A stretch of DNA of 64,000 nt from Flavobacteriales bacterium. Lineage in GTDB: Bacteria > Bacteroidota > Bacteroidia > Flavobacteriales > Schleiferiaceae. The notes under the pieces were generated by a model. It saw only the letters and a program-made list of their open reading frames with translations, did no database searches and was not told where the DNA came from. Below, in pieces: positions 8,849 to 18,345 of the stretch. Position numbers and translations under genes: made by a program. The number at the start of each line of letters is the position of its first letter. Positions within the stretch are counted from its first letter, which is position 1. The DNA is taken from assembly GCA_017795025.1 (NCBI GenBank), contig CP051243.1:1054001-1118000 (forward strand). Direction: 5' to 3'.

Positions 8849-9313
8849 TTGAAGAAAATACTCATGGTGTGCTTAGGGAATATCTGCCGCTCTCCTTTGG
8901 CAGAAGGCCTCTTAAGCAAAAAAGTAGACCAAGAAACTGTAAAAGTAGATTCGGCTGGCACGGCATCTTATCACATAGGAGAAGCCCCTGATATCAGAAC
9001 TATAATGTCGGCCCGAAAACATGGTTTAAATATATCCAACTTAGTGGGTCGTCAATTTAAAGTATCTGATTTTGACGAGTTCGATCGCATTTATGTGATG
9101 GACCATTCCAATTTGCAGAATGTTCTGGCTTTGGCCCGTACCGAAGACGATAAGGCTAAGGTAGACTTGATTCTCAACGAGCTAAAAGCGGGTTCTAATC
9201 AAGATGTCCCAGATCCATACTATGGTGGAGATGAAGGCTTTGAACAAGTTTATCGCCTGCTTGACGCTGCTACGGAAAACATCGCCAATAAATTGAAAAA
9301 TGGAAAACTCTGA
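8849..9313 (+). CDS. Low-molecular-weight protein-tyrosine phosphatase
   Basis: The P-loop CLGNICRS (Cys8 nucleophile, Arg14) stands directly after the first beta strand, and the general-acid loop DPYYGG lies near residue 120, both diagnostic of LMW-PTP. The start is TTG 8849, giving MKKILMVCLGNICRS, the canonical family N-terminus; the ATG at 8864 would delete the first strand and leave too little before the catalytic Cys. It dephosphorylates phosphotyrosine, often on the tyrosine autokinases that control exopolysaccharide export. Its end overlaps the following methyltransferase gene by 14 bases, so the two are translationally coupled. A near-consensus -7 box TATCTTTA lies at about 8826-8833. 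Confidence 0.93.
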   Translation: MKKILMVCLGNICRSPLAEGLLSKKVDQETVKVDSAGTASYHIGEAPDIRTIMSARKHGLNISNLVGRQFKVSDFDEFDRIYVMDHSNLQNVLALARTEDDKAKVDLILNELKAGSNQDVPDPYYGGDEGFEQVYRLLDAATENIANKLKNGKL

Positions 9314-10025
9314 GGACCCAAAGGGTAAGTTATATCTCATCCCTTCTTTGCTAGGTGAAATTGAACCTTTGGAGGTTTTACCCCTTGCCGTTAAAAAGGT
9401 AATTGACCTCTGCGATCATTACATAGTTGAAAATGAAAAGTCTGCGCGAGCCTTTGTGAAAAAGGTATTGCCTAGCAAGAATCAACCGGACCTTATTCTT
9501 TACACCACCAATAAATTTTCGGATCCAGCGGAATATCCTAGTTATTTAGAAGCCGCGCGTCGTGGCGAGCACATCGGTCTGATTTCGGAAGCCGGTGCTC
9601 CAGGCATAGCCGATCCGGGAGCCGAAATTATAAGTATTGCCCACCGTGAAGGTATTCGAGTGGTACCTTTAGTTGGTCCATCTTCCATTTTTATGGCGAT
9701 GATGGCCAGTGGCATGAATGGTCAGAATTTCGCCTTCAATGGATACCTGCCCATTGATAACCAAGAACGCAAAAAGCAAATTAAACACTTAGAGAACCTT
9801 TCCTTAAAAACCGGTCAAAGCCAAATTTTTATGGAAACGCCTTATCGAAACGATAAGTTGATGAAAGACCTAGTAAGTGTTTGCAAACCAACTACCAGGC
9901 TATGCGTTGCTCGTGAACTTACCACCCAGAGTGAATTCATTAGAACCCAAACCATAAACGAATGGAAAGGCCATTTACCGGATTTAGAGAAACGCCCGAG
10001 CATCTTTATCCTTTCCGCAGAATAA
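9300..10025 (+). CDS. Tetrapyrrole-methylase-family SAM methyltransferase (RsmI-like)
   Basis: A TP-methylase fold with LYLIPSLLGE at the N-terminus, the glycine-rich ISEAGAPGIADPGAE motif near residue 100 and VPLVGPSS (the LxGPS motif) near residue 125. This combination is typical of RsmI, which 2'-O-methylates C1402 of 16S rRNA. At 241 residues the protein is shorter than Proteobacterial RsmI (about 285), and it belongs to a Bacteroidota subgroup whose target I cannot confirm from sequence. The start codon overlaps the end of the phosphatase gene. A symmetrical terminator follows. Confidence 0.85.
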   Translation: MENSEDPKGKLYLIPSLLGEIEPLEVLPLAVKKVIDLCDHYIVENEKSARAFVKKVLPSKNQPDLILYTTNKFSDPAEYPSYLEAARRGEHIGLISEAGAPGIADPGAEIISIAHREGIRVVPLVGPSSIFMAMMASGMNGQNFAFNGYLPIDNQERKKQIKHLENLSLKTGQSQIFMETPYRNDKLMKDLVSVCKPTTRLCVARELTTQSEFIRTQTINEWKGHLPDLEKRPSIFILSAE

Positions 10026-10027
10026 AA

Positions 10028-10056
10028 AAAGCCTAAACTGAAAAAGTTTAGGCTTT
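10028..10056. terminator. Bidirectional terminator between rsmI-like gene and glyA
   Basis: A perfect 12-base stem (AAAGCCTAAACT / AGTTTAGGCTTT) with a five-base loop of GAAAA and A/T tracts on both sides. It lies between convergent genes and can serve both. Confidence 0.9.
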
Positions 10057-10078
10057 ATAGCATTATTTAGTTTGCTTA

Positions 10079-11353
10079 CTACCAATTGAACAAAGGACGA
10101 GCCGACATCAACTCGTTAACCTCTGCTCTTACGGCTTCTAGATTGGCTTCATTTTCAAAGTCCTTAATAACCTTATCAATCAAGTTCGCCACGGTTTTCA
10201 TATCCGACTCCACTAAACCACGGGTGGTGATTGCCGGGGTTCCCAATCGAATACCACTGGTTACAAAGGGAGACTTATCATCAAAAGGGACCATGTTTTT
10301 ATTCACGGTGATGTCCGCTTGTACTAAAGCGTTTTCTGCCTGTTTGCCACTAATGTTTTTATTGCGGAGATCGATAAGCATGCTATGATTATCTGTTCCT
10401 CCGCTTATAATTTGATAGTCAAGTTCCACTAAGGCTTGTGCTAGCGCCTTTGCATTCTTTTGAACTTGTAAAGTGTAATGCATAAACTCATCCTTTAAGG
10501 CTTCACCAAAAGCCACTGCCTTAGCAGCAATAACATGCTCCAATGGACCACCTTGCGTACCGGGGAAAACTGCAGCATTCAAAAGCTGGCTCATCATTTT
10601 CACATTTCCCTTGGGCGTTTTTAAACCCCAAGGGTTTTCGAAATCTTTTCCCATCAGAATTATACCTCCCCTAGGTCCTCGCAAGGTTTTGTGAGTAGTG
10701 GAAGTAACGATATGGCAATGGGGTAAAGGATCATTTAACAGGCCTTTGGCTATTAAACCACTCGGATGGGAGATATCCCCTAATAGTAAAGCTCCAACGC
10801 TGTCGGCGATTTCGCGGAACTTGGCATAGTCTAGGTCTCGGCTGTAGGCACTAAATCCACAAATAATCAAATTTGGCTTTTCCTTTTTCGCTGTTTCGGC
10901 GATGAGCTCATAATTTAAACGACCGGTTTCTTTTTCTACGCCGTAAAAACATGTTTGGAAGGTTTTACCGCTAAAGTTTACGGGAGAACCATGTGTAAGG
11001 TGTCCTCCATGAGAAAGGTCGAATCCCATTATTTTATCGCCTGGTTTTAAGCAAGCTAGGTATACGGCTGCATTTGCTTGTGAGCCGGAGTGGGGTTGCA
11101 CATTTGCATATTCGGCACCAAAGAGTTCCATAGCGCGCTCGATGGCAATTGTTTCCACTTCATCCACAATTTCACAACCACCATAATAGCGTTTTCCTGG
11201 AAATCCCTCCGCATATTTATTGGTCAGCACGGAGCCCATAGCCTCCATAACTTGCTCGCTTACAAAGTTTTCGGAAGCGATTAATTCGATACCCTCTACT
11301 TGGCGTTCACGTTCTTGCTCAATTAAATCGAAGATGAGTTCATCTCTGTACAT
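10079..11353 (-). CDS. glyA: Serine hydroxymethyltransferase
   Basis: Interconverts serine and glycine with tetrahydrofolate, using PLP. Motifs include [46 protein letters not shown] and the PLP-lysine motif [15 protein letters not shown]. The C-terminal [14 protein letters not shown] is also conserved. I place the start at the ATG at 11353 ([14 protein letters not shown]), which gives 424 residues, the usual family length; the frame is open for 33 more codons upstream but these are not homologous and lie in the promoter region shared with the divergent fumarylacetoacetase gene. Confidence 0.97.
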   Translation of the reverse strand: MYRDELIFDLIEQERERQVEGIELIASENFVSEQVMEAMGSVLTNKYAEGFPGKRYYGGCEIVDEVETIAIERAMELFGAEYANVQPHSGSQANAAVYLACLKPGDKIMGFDLSHGGHLTHGSPVNFSGKTFQTCFYGVEKETGRLNYELIAETAKKEKPNLIICGFSAYSRDLDYAKFREIADSVGALLLGDISHPSGLIAKGLLNDPLPHCHIVTSTTHKTLRGPRGGIILMGKDFENPWGLKTPKGNVKMMSQLLNAAVFPGTQGGPLEHVIAAKAVAFGEALKDEFMHYTLQVQKNAKALAQALVELDYQIISGGTDNHSMLIDLRNKNISGKQAENALVQADITVNKNMVPFDDKSPFVTSGIRLGTPAITTRGLVESDMKTVANLIDKVIKDFENEANLEAVRAEVNELMSARPLFNW

Positions 11354-11423
11354 AGGACTAGTTTTGTTACCGATTTTTCTGCGGTGATGAATCTTAGTAA
11401 TATTGCTCAAAATTAAACCAAAT

Positions 11424-12701
11424 ATGCTCACAGCAAACGACCCATCCCGCAAGTCATGGATCGAAGTTTCTCCAGATAGCGACTTTCCAATTCAGAATAT
11501 TCCATTTGGCGTGTTTATGGCCAACGATGACCACATTTCTATTGGTACTCGTATCGGTGACACCGCCATCGACCTGGCCGCTTTGCACCAGTTAGGCTAT
11601 TTTGAAGGAATCTCTTTACCAGAAGATGTGTTCTTACAAGATACGCTTAACGATTTTATCACCTTAGGACGTCCCACCGTTCGCCAAGTTAGAAATCGAA
11701 TTGCTGAGATTTTTGACATTAAGAACACAAGTTTACAAACGAACAAGGAGCAACAAGCGGTGATTCTTTTTAAAGTAGAGGAACTGCAAATGTTGATGCC
11801 CGTGTTTATTCAGGACTATACCGATTTTTACAGTAGCCGCGAGCACGCCACCAATGTTGGAATCATGTTCCGTGGTAAAGAAAATGCTCTGATGCCCAAC
11901 TGGTTGCATCTTCCGGTAGGTTATCATGGTAGAAGTTCTTCTATTGTGGTATCAGGCGAAAACATCCGTCGCCCTATGGGTCAGATGCTTCCTCCCGGAG
12001 CCGATACTCCCGTATTTGGCGCTTCTAAAGCCATGGACTTTGAATTGGAAATGGGCTTTATCACTAATGATGGTAAACCATTAGGTGAACGCATCACTAC
12101 CGAGGAAGCGGAGGAGTATTTATTCGGAATGGTAATTTTTAATGATTGGAGTGCCCGGGATTTACAGAAGTGGGAATACGTTCCCTTAGGTCCTTTCCTT
12201 GGAAAGAATTTTGGATCTTCCATTAGCCCATGGGTGGTAAGCTTCGACGCCTTGGAGCCCTTCCGCACTACTCGACCTAAACAGGAAAACCCTGCGCCCC
12301 TTCCCTATTTAAATTGTGCCGAAAACACGGCCTACGACATTAAGTTAGAAGTTTATTTACAGCCCGAGGGCGGTGAAGAAAACTTGATAAGTGAAAGCAA
12401 CCACAAGTATTTGTACTGGACGATTGTACAGCAATTGGCCCATCACACCGTAAATGGTTGTAACATAAATGCGGGGGATTTGATGGCCAGCGGGACTATT
12501 TCCGGTCCCGAACCAAACAATTACGGATCTATGCTTGAATTGAGCTGGAAAGGTGAGAAGCCTTTAAAGTTAAAAGATGGCAGTGAACGTAAATATTTGT
12601 TGGATGGCGACACTATCATCATGCGTGCCTTCTGTGAAAATGCCGAACAGCGATTAGGTTTTGGTGAAGTACGCAGCAAGATCCTCCCCGCTAAAAACTA
12701 A
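11424..12701 (+). CDS. fahA: Fumarylacetoacetase
   Basis: Last step of tyrosine/homogentisate breakdown: fumarylacetoacetate is cleaved to fumarate and acetoacetate. The protein starts [21 protein letters not shown] like the eukaryotic-type enzyme, and the catalytic domain contains [61 protein letters not shown] and [14 protein letters not shown] 11424 gives 425 residues, the usual length; a TTG at 11403 in the same frame is unneeded. No other tyrosine-catabolic gene is adjacent. An alpha-amylase-family lipoprotein gene begins four bases after the stop, a close spacing that suggests co-transcription without an obvious functional link. Confidence 0.96.
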   Translation: MLTANDPSRKSWIEVSPDSDFPIQNIPFGVFMANDDHISIGTRIGDTAIDLAALHQLGYFEGISLPEDVFLQDTLNDFITLGRPTVRQVRNRIAEIFDIKNTSLQTNKEQQAVILFKVEELQMLMPVFIQDYTDFYSSREHATNVGIMFRGKENALMPNWLHLPVGYHGRSSSIVVSGENIRRPMGQMLPPGADTPVFGASKAMDFELEMGFITNDGKPLGERITTEEAEEYLFGMVIFNDWSARDLQKWEYVPLGPFLGKNFGSSISPWVVSFDALEPFRTTRPKQENPAPLPYLNCAENTAYDIKLEVYLQPEGGEENLISESNHKYLYWTIVQQLAHHTVNGCNINAGDLMASGTISGPEPNNYGSMLELSWKGEKPLKLKDGSERKYLLDGDTIIMRAFCENAEQRLGFGEVRSKILPAKN

Positions 12702-12705
12702 TCTT

Positions 12706-14103
12706 ATGTTCCTACGCCTTAAGGCCCTTATATACGTTTTAGCCATCGGACTCCTTTTTGGAGGCTGCAAAAAAGAAGAGGATTCAATCAGCAAGAATCC
12801 AAGCAGCAATAATCCCGATCCGGTTGACGATGGCTTTTACGGAAATGCCTATCAGGGATTACCTAATGATGTAAATGATTGGGTGTTTTATGAGGTTAAT
12901 TTGAGGGCTTTTTCGGCGGAAGGCGATTTAAATGGAGTTCGTAACCGACTGGATAGTATCCAGAGTTTAGGCGTTAATATTATTTGGTTGATGCCTATTT
13001 ACCCCATTGGGACCGTAAATAGCGTAAACTCTCCGTATAGCATTCGTGATTTCAAGGCGGTGGCCTCAGAATATGGTGATCTCGAAGATTTGCGAAACTT
13101 AATTGATGAAGCCCACAATCGAAATATGGCGGTGGTGCTCGATTTTGTTGCCAATCACACCGCTTGGGATCACCCCTGGATTAGTGCACACCCCGAATGG
13201 TACACCCAGGATGGCAATGGCAACATCGTACATCCTCCTGGCACCAACTGGTTGGATGTGGCTGATTTAAACTTTGAGGAGACTCAAATGCAAGATGCCC
13301 TCATTGAATCGATGAAGTATTGGATTAAGGAAGCCAATATTGACGGCTTTAGGTGCGATTACGCTAACGGCGTTCCTTACGAGTTTTGGGCAAGAGCTAT
13401 TGACTCTTTAGAGAATTACCATCGCAGCAATTTAGTAATGCTTGCCGAAGGAGATCGGTTTAATCATTTAGTCGCTGGATTCGACGTACGATTTAGCTGG
13501 GCGGCATATGGGAAATTAAAGGAGGTTTTTACTGATGGTGCCGCAGCCTCTGAACTAAGCGCCTACCATTTGGCCGAATACAATGTGGTAACAGGCAATC
13601 AAGGGATCATGCGCTTTACCACGAATCACGATGAATCGGCCTGGGATGAAACTCCGGTCCAATTATTTGGTGGTCAGGACCGAGCGGTAGCCGCAATGGT
13701 GGCCACAACCTTCCTTGGCGGGATTCCGTTAATTTATGGTTCGCAAGAGGTGGGTCGTGCTAATCCCCTGCCCTTTTTTACCAATGACCCTATTAACTGG
13801 AATGCCAACCCCGATGTGCTTCATAAGTATCGAACCTTCATGCAAATTTACCAAGCCGAGCCCGCAGCACGGGTTCAACAATTGGTAGATTACAGCTCTC
13901 AAGACGTGCTGGCTTTCACTAAAAGCTTAAATGGAGAAGAGCTCCTTGTGATGGTAAATTGCCGAAATCAACAGGTGGTTTATCAGGCTCCTTCGGCAAT
14001 AACGGCGGATCCTTGGACGAATTTACTTATTGGTCAAATGACGAATATTCCTCCCGGTGTAATCCTTGGCCCCGGTGAATATGCTATTTATAAGAAACTA
14101 TAA
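12706..14103 (+). CDS. Glycoside hydrolase family 13 (alpha-amylase family) lipoprotein
   Basis: The ATG at 12706 yields a 465-residue protein with an SPII signal (lipobox LFGGC, Cys21), so the enzyme is membrane anchored. The GH13 regions are all present: region I DFVANH (146-151), region II GFRCDYANG with nucleophile Asp218, region III LAEGD with acid/base Glu248 and region IV TTNHDESAW with Asp309. It should cleave alpha-glucans or maltooligosaccharides at the cell surface or in the periplasm. There is a short C-terminal beta domain. Its 3' end overlaps the convergent gene at 14084 by 20 bases. No SusC/SusD pair accompanies it. Confidence 0.93.
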   Translation: MFLRLKALIYVLAIGLLFGGCKKEEDSISKNPSSNNPDPVDDGFYGNAYQGLPNDVNDWVFYEVNLRAFSAEGDLNGVRNRLDSIQSLGVNIIWLMPIYPIGTVNSVNSPYSIRDFKAVASEYGDLEDLRNLIDEAHNRNMAVVLDFVANHTAWDHPWISAHPEWYTQDGNGNIVHPPGTNWLDVADLNFEETQMQDALIESMKYWIKEANIDGFRCDYANGVPYEFWARAIDSLENYHRSNLVMLAEGDRFNHLVAGFDVRFSWAAYGKLKEVFTDGAAASELSAYHLAEYNVVTGNQGIMRFTTNHDESAWDETPVQLFGGQDRAVAAMVATTFLGGIPLIYGSQEVGRANPLPFFTNDPINWNANPDVLHKYRTFMQIYQAEPAARVQQLVDYSSQDVLAFTKSLNGEELLVMVNCRNQQVVYQAPSAITADPWTNLLIGQMTNIPPGVILGPGEYAIYKKL

Positions 14104-15094
14104 GTCGACCTAAACGACCATTAGGACCGCTAAACCAAAGACCGTCATTGCTATAAAAGCTATTGTTGTGGTATTGCCAAGTTTGACCGTTGTCCATACT
14201 GATGGCGGTACCAAAGCGTGAGCAAAGGATGAGGCGATTGCCTTGCCATTTAACACATGACCAATAGCGTGAACTTAGCTCTTTGGGAAAGTATGGAGCG
14301 GTCCAGCTTTGGCCACCATCTGCCGAAAGGCAAATACTTTGGTTGCTCAGGGAATCGGCCAAGTAATCACCTCCCACTACAATGAGAGTATCCTGGTTCT
14401 TGTAATCAAGACTAAAGGCTCCTTTGCTAGGCGCGCCCTTATCCATTGGCAATTCATGGTGATAGTTTTCTTCTTTATCCAAGCGAATATAGCTGGCCGT
14501 TTCACCACCAAGGACCAGGGCCCAGGCACTATCGCCCAGCGCAAGTAGGCAAGTTCCTGAGGCCGCAAAACCTCCTTGTTGTGACCTTACTTTTGTATTG
14601 CTGTAAGGACTTAGCTCCTGCCAGGATTTACCAAAGTCATTGGAAACAATCACTCCTAAATAGTCATCTAAAGCATCTGCGAAAGCATAGCCGATACCCT
14701 TTTGGTTAAAGTCCATCGCATCAAAGAAAATATCGGGATGGGTATTGCGGTAAACCATTTGCCAGGATTGCCCATAGTCCTCCGTACGAAGCACCAAGGC
14801 TGGTGAACCTGCGCTCAATATTACAGCTGTACTATCATTAAAGGCTTCAATATCTCGCCACTGAATATCTTCATGAAAATTGGGACTGCGATTACTCCAG
14901 CCCTCTTTAAGGCTGTAAAACCACACCTGACCTTGATTACTCGACAACCAAACAGTTGAATCGCTGCTAGCCGAAAGACCGCGGAAGGAATTTTCGGAAA
15001 CTGGGCATTGATATTCCACGACTTGAACTTGTGCCCCTAATTTGGGGTTAATGCTAAGGATGAAGAGAGGTAAATACCAAAAAATAGATTTCAT
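14084..15094 (-). CDS. Secreted BNR/YCF48-like beta-propeller protein
   Basis: Signal peptide (MKSIFWYLPLFILSINPKLGA) followed by repeating WD/BNR-type blades: RTEDYGQSWQMVYRN, SNDFGKSWQELSP, SADGGQSWTAPYFP and SMDNGQTWQYHNN, each with the Asp-box S/T-x-D-x-G-x-S/T-W. This is a sortilin/YCF48-like seven-bladed propeller of 336 residues. Homologues in Bacteroidota are often labelled oxidoreductase, without support. No catalytic motif is apparent; a binding or assembly role in the periplasm is the reasonable inference. It converges on and slightly overlaps the GH13 gene. Confidence 0.85.
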   Translation of the reverse strand: MKSIFWYLPLFILSINPKLGAQVQVVEYQCPVSENSFRGLSASSDSTVWLSSNQGQVWFYSLKEGWSNRSPNFHEDIQWRDIEAFNDSTAVILSAGSPALVLRTEDYGQSWQMVYRNTHPDIFFDAMDFNQKGIGYAFADALDDYLGVIVSNDFGKSWQELSPYSNTKVRSQQGGFAASGTCLLALGDSAWALVLGGETASYIRLDKEENYHHELPMDKGAPSKGAFSLDYKNQDTLIVVGGDYLADSLSNQSICLSADGGQSWTAPYFPKELSSRYWSCVKWQGNRLILCSRFGTAISMDNGQTWQYHNNSFYSNDGLWFSGPNGRLGRLIVSYK

Positions 15095-15168
15095 CTATGG
15101 AGGTTTCGTAAATGACTTGCAAGAAATCAAAATAAATATTAATTTCGATGTTGTAACACTGAATAATT

Positions 15169-16050
15169 ATGAAAAGAAGTAAGTTTTTAAAATCCAGCAT
15201 TTTAGGTTTGGCTTCCCTTTCTTTAATTAAGGTTAAAGCCGAGGAAACTACGGACCTTGACACTAGTAATTTAAGTGACCCAAATGTGGGTTTTAATCAC
15301 CTACCCTCTCAAAAACCGATAAACATGAAAAACTCAATTTTAATAAAAGCCAGTGATCGTGGGCATGCAAACCACGGTTGGCTCGACACCCATCATACCT
15401 TTAGTTTCGCCAATTACTACAATCCCGATCGTATGCATTTTGGGGTGCTAAGGGTTATCAATGACGATTACATAGCAGCCGGTGCAGGATTTGGCACCCA
15501 TCCTCATGAAAATATGGAAATCATTACCATTCCCTTTGAAGGCGATTTAGAGCACAAGGATTCGATGGGAAATGGAGAGGTGATTAAGAATGGAGATGTA
15601 CAGGTGATGAGTGCTGGTACCGGTATCTATCACAGTGAGTACAATGCCAACAAGGATCGAGCGGTAAAACTCTTTCAAATTTGGGTATTCCCGAATAAAC
15701 GAAATGTTGAACCCCGTTACGACCAGATTACCTTAGATACCAGTAAGATGGATAATCGTTTCATGCAGATTCTTTCGCCCAATCCTAAAGACGAAGGGGT
15801 ATGGATTCACCAAAATGCTTGGTTCGATATGGGTAAATTTGAAAAGGGAGTCAAAATTAACCATCAATTAAGAGCTCCTAAAACCAATGGCGTGTACGCG
15901 ATGGTTGTTGATGGCAAGTTTAAATTAAACGGTCAGGATTTAGATCATCGCGATGGCTTAGGGATTTGGGACATTGAGAATCTCAATATAGAAACCATCG
16001 AAAGCGGACGGCTCTTGCTGATGGAAGTACCCATGCAAATGAATTCCTAA
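15169..16050 (+). CDS. Pirin-family cupin protein with an N-terminal export signal
   Basis: From residue 53 the protein is a normal YhhW-type pirin (about 240 residues): HGWLDTHHTFSFANYYNP, the metal-binding cupin motif THPHENMEIITI, then MSAGTGIYHSEYN. Pirins bind Fe and some show quercetin 2,3-dioxygenase activity. The unusual part is the first 52 residues, which begin MKRSKFLKSSILGLASLSL: a Lys/Arg-rich n-region and a hydrophobic stretch resembling a degenerate Tat signal (KRSKFLK versus SRRxFLK) and then a Thr/Asp-rich linker. An internal ATG at 15325 would give a conventional cytoplasmic pirin, so two starts are possible. It is transcribed divergently from the BNR gene, with a hairpin after it. 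Confidence 0.88.
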   Translation: MKRSKFLKSSILGLASLSLIKVKAEETTDLDTSNLSDPNVGFNHLPSQKPINMKNSILIKASDRGHANHGWLDTHHTFSFANYYNPDRMHFGVLRVINDDYIAAGAGFGTHPHENMEIITIPFEGDLEHKDSMGNGEVIKNGDVQVMSAGTGIYHSEYNANKDRAVKLFQIWVFPNKRNVEPRYDQITLDTSKMDNRFMQILSPNPKDEGVWIHQNAWFDMGKFEKGVKINHQLRAPKTNGVYAMVVDGKFKLNGQDLDHRDGLGIWDIENLNIETIESGRLLLMEVPMQMNS

Positions 16051-16065
16051 TTACAATTAATGGTA

Positions 16066-16100
16066 AAACTTGCGGTAAGGCCTAGCTTTGCCGCAAGTTT
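16066..16100 (+). terminator. Hairpin after the pirin gene
   Basis: AAACTTGCGG pairs perfectly with CCGCAAGTTT across a 15-base loop, 16 bases past the pirin stop. The T-tract is short, so termination may be partial and the TPMT-like gene may be co-transcribed. Confidence 0.55.
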
Positions 16101-16106
16101 GATAGG

Positions 16107-16682
16107 ATGGAATTAAACGCCGCTTACTGGGAAAGTCGTTACCGAGAACAAAGTACCCCATGGGATTTAGGAGGCCCTACTCCTGCTTTGGTTCATTATT
16201 TAAAATCAGTCCCTCGAGAGAAAAGTATTCTTATTCCAGGTGCCGGGTATGCCTATGAAGCAGAGTGGCTTCATAATAATGGCTTTCAAAATATTCATGT
16301 AGTTGATTATAGCAAACAGGCCATATTAGAAGCACAGGAGCGAATCGCGAGCGCCAATACCATTCAATGGTCCTCTGAAGACTTTTTTGAGCATGAGGGA
16401 GTGTATGATTTGATTGTTGAACAAACTTTCTTTTGTGCTATCGACCCAAAGCTTAGAAGTAAATATGTTCAAAAAATGAAGTCCCTACTTCGGCCCTCAG
16501 GTCGCTTGGTAGGTTTACTTTTTAATTTTCCCCTTAGCAAGGAAGGTCCTCCTTTTGGGGGTTCGGAAGCGGAGTATCGCAATTTATTCTCAGCTGAATT
16601 CGAAATCCTTCATCTAGAGAACTGCTATAATTCGATTAAGCCACGAGCGGGTCGAGAATTTTTCATAGAGCTCGAAGCTTGA
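16107..16682 (+). CDS. TPMT-like SAM-dependent methyltransferase
   Basis: A 191-residue thiopurine S-methyltransferase-family protein: YWESRYREQSTPWDLGGPTP at the N-terminus is the family hallmark, followed by SAM motif I ILIPGAGYAYEAEWL, acidic HVVDYSKQAILEA, and DLIVEQTFFCAI. Bacterial members methylate small thiols, selenium, tellurium or halide compounds; the substrate here is unknown. The PyrR-like gene follows 28 bases later with its own -7 box. Confidence 0.88.
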   Translation: MELNAAYWESRYREQSTPWDLGGPTPALVHYLKSVPREKSILIPGAGYAYEAEWLHNNGFQNIHVVDYSKQAILEAQERIASANTIQWSSEDFFEHEGVYDLIVEQTFFCAIDPKLRSKYVQKMKSLLRPSGRLVGLLFNFPLSKEGPPFGGSEAEYRNLFSAEFEILHLENCYNSIKPRAGREFFIELEA

Positions 16683-16684
16683 TG

Positions 16685-16692
16685 TATCTTTG
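16685..16692 (+). promoter_or_regulatory. -7 promoter element (TATCTTTG) of the pyrR-like gene
   Basis: An exact TAnnTTTG match 19 bases upstream of ATG 16711 and immediately after the stop of the previous gene, indicating an independent promoter. Confidence 0.6.
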
Positions 16693-16710
16693 TAAAAATC
16701 ATTTGAAGCG

Positions 16711-17211
16711 ATGGGCGGTTCCACGGAAGTCTTAAACCACAAGCAAGTTGAAGATCGCATTAAGCGAATTGCTTGGCAAATCTTTGAAGAGTTTAATGCC
16801 GAGAAAGAAGTCATTCTGGCTGGCATCGCAGACCGTGGCTATCATCTAGCCGAAAGACTATGTAGTCACTTGCAAAGCATAGCCGACATTGAAGTAAAGC
16901 TTTGCAAGCTTAGCTTTGATAAAGAAGACCCCTTAAAAAGTGATTATACACTTGAGCCGGAGGTTAATCTAAAGGCTAATAATGTGGTAGTGGTAGATGA
17001 TGTTTTGAAATCGGGTGGAACCTTAATATACGGGGTTCGCTATTTTTTAAACTATGAAGTAGGTAACCTTAAAACGGTGGTGCTCGTTGATCGAAACCAC
17101 AAGAGATTTCCGGTTAAAGCCGACTTTAAAGGTTTAAGTCTTTCTACTTCCATGCATGAACACGTTAGCGTATCGATTGTGGAAGCGCCCTATTCGGTAA
17201 CCGTTAGCTAA
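16711..17211 (+). CDS. PyrR-like phosphoribosyltransferase
   Basis: A type I PRTase of 166 residues with the PRPP-binding signature VVVVDDVLKSGGTL near residue 95 and an early ILAGIADRGYHLAERL. The C-terminal LVDRNHKRFPVKADFKG matches PyrR (LVDRGHRELPI.ADYVGK), the pyrimidine attenuator that has uracil phosphoribosyltransferase side activity. No pyr operon or attenuator is adjacent, so a regulatory role is not supported by context. Its end overlaps the convergent crtZ gene by 8 bases. Confidence 0.85.
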   Translation: MGGSTEVLNHKQVEDRIKRIAWQIFEEFNAEKEVILAGIADRGYHLAERLCSHLQSIADIEVKLCKLSFDKEDPLKSDYTLEPEVNLKANNVVVVDDVLKSGGTLIYGVRYFLNYEVGNLKTVVLVDRNHKRFPVKADFKGLSLSTSMHEHVSVSIVEAPYSVTVS

Positions 17212-17704
17212 AAGCGGCAGCGCTCTTTTTCACGCGCTTCTTTTGTCGAGCCTTACGTTCGGCTTGTATGTACTTAGGATGAACGATTAACATTCCAAAA
17301 CTCTCTCCGTCTTGTTTACCTAAATGCTTATGATGCATTTTGTGTGCTCTTAAAATCGAGGCCAAGTAAAGGTTATTGCTACCCTTGAACCACTTTAAAC
17401 GTCGGTGGATAAAAACTTCATGAACCAGGAAATAGGCGAAGCCATACACCGCTATTCCCGCTCCAATACTCGGTGCGATCCAATCTCCGGCCATTAAACC
17501 CAGCATGATGCACAACCAACTTGGGATAGCAAAAATCAAAAAGAACGCATCATTTTTCTCGAAGAAGCCTGGCTCTTTAACATGATGGTCTTCATGAAGC
17601 ACCCATAAAAAACCATGCATAACATATTTGTGCGCAAACCAAGCGACAAATTCCATAAACCAGAAGGTTGCTAATACAATTAGGGCTATCCAATACCAAG
17701 TCAT
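17204..17704 (-). CDS. crtZ: Beta-carotene hydroxylase CrtZ
   Basis: An integral membrane di-iron hydroxylase of the fatty-acid-hydroxylase superfamily, 166 residues with about four membrane segments. All histidine motifs are present: HKYVMHG, HEDHH, HEVFIHRR and HKMHHKH. It adds 3-hydroxyl groups to beta-ionone rings (beta-carotene to zeaxanthin, or the ring end of myxol/saproxanthin-type carotenoids). The start codon overlaps the stop of the cruF-like gene (ATGA), so it is the third gene of a translationally coupled crtD-cruF-crtZ operon. Confidence 0.94.
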   Translation of the reverse strand: MTWYWIALIVLATFWFMEFVAWFAHKYVMHGFLWVLHEDHHVKEPGFFEKNDAFFLIFAIPSWLCIMLGLMAGDWIAPSIGAGIAVYGFAYFLVHEVFIHRRLKWFKGSNNLYLASILRAHKMHHKHLGKQDGESFGMLIVHPKYIQAERKARQKKRVKKSAAAFS

Positions 17705-18345
17705 AACAAGATGTTAAGCATACTAAAAAAACCTGCAATTAGTAATAAATACCAACGGGCTAAAGAATTATCTCTTTGAATATTCAGTTTGCAGAAAAAC
17801 CACTGCATAATTAAAGAAACAACAAACCAGGCCAGATAGTTTTTAAGGGGAATGCTGTTTCCTTCCCAGGCCCAAAAACCCAAGGTTTGCGAGAGGGGTT
17901 CAATAAATAAGTCTAATCCGACCATTAAGGCAGATGCAACTATCATCCTTAACCAAATCGACTTAAACCAGCGGCTCGCCCAAAGGGCACTACTGTAAGA
18001 AAGTAAAAACCAGTTGACCCCAATCATAAGGGGTACTTCAATCCACTTTGGTCCAAGATTATCTAAATACCAATAAATCCCAAAGGGGAAGCCCGTTTGC
18101 GTACCCAAAACCTCTACCCCAAAGCCAAGAGCGAAGCTACCTACGAAAAACCAGGTCAACTTTTTAAGTTCATGATTCCCAGCCGCTCCGACGATGAGTA
18201 CCGCCGAAAGCAGGAGGTTTAAGGGCGTAAAACCTGCAAAGTAATCGAGATCCCAAAAGGGAATTACCAAAACGCCGAAGAAGTGGACTATAGATAAAAT
18301 CCACAAGCCATAGCGCTCTGAAAAGTGGGTCCATATATTAGGCAT
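17701..18345 (-). CDS. cruF: CruF-family carotenoid 1',2'-hydratase (DUF422)
   Basis: A polytopic membrane protein of about 214 residues with the DUF422 pattern GFGVEVLGTQTGFPFGIYWY and LGPKWIEVPLMIGVNWFLL. CruF hydrates the psi-end of acyclic or monocyclic carotenes to the 1'-hydroxy form, and in Bacteroidota it acts with CrtD in saproxanthin/myxol synthesis. The ATG at 18345 overlaps the crtD stop by eight bases (ATGCCTAA), which favours this start over the TTG four codons upstream. Position between crtD and crtZ strongly supports the function. Some databases list such proteins only as carotenoid biosynthesis protein. Confidence 0.87.
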   Translation of the reverse strand: MPNIWTHFSERYGLWILSIVHFFGVLVIPFWDLDYFAGFTPLNLLLSAVLIVGAAGNHELKKLTWFFVGSFALGFGVEVLGTQTGFPFGIYWYLDNLGPKWIEVPLMIGVNWFLLSYSSALWASRWFKSIWLRMIVASALMVGLDLFIEPLSQTLGFWAWEGNSIPLKNYLAWFVVSLIMQWFFCKLNIQRDNSLARWYLLLIAGFFSMLNILL

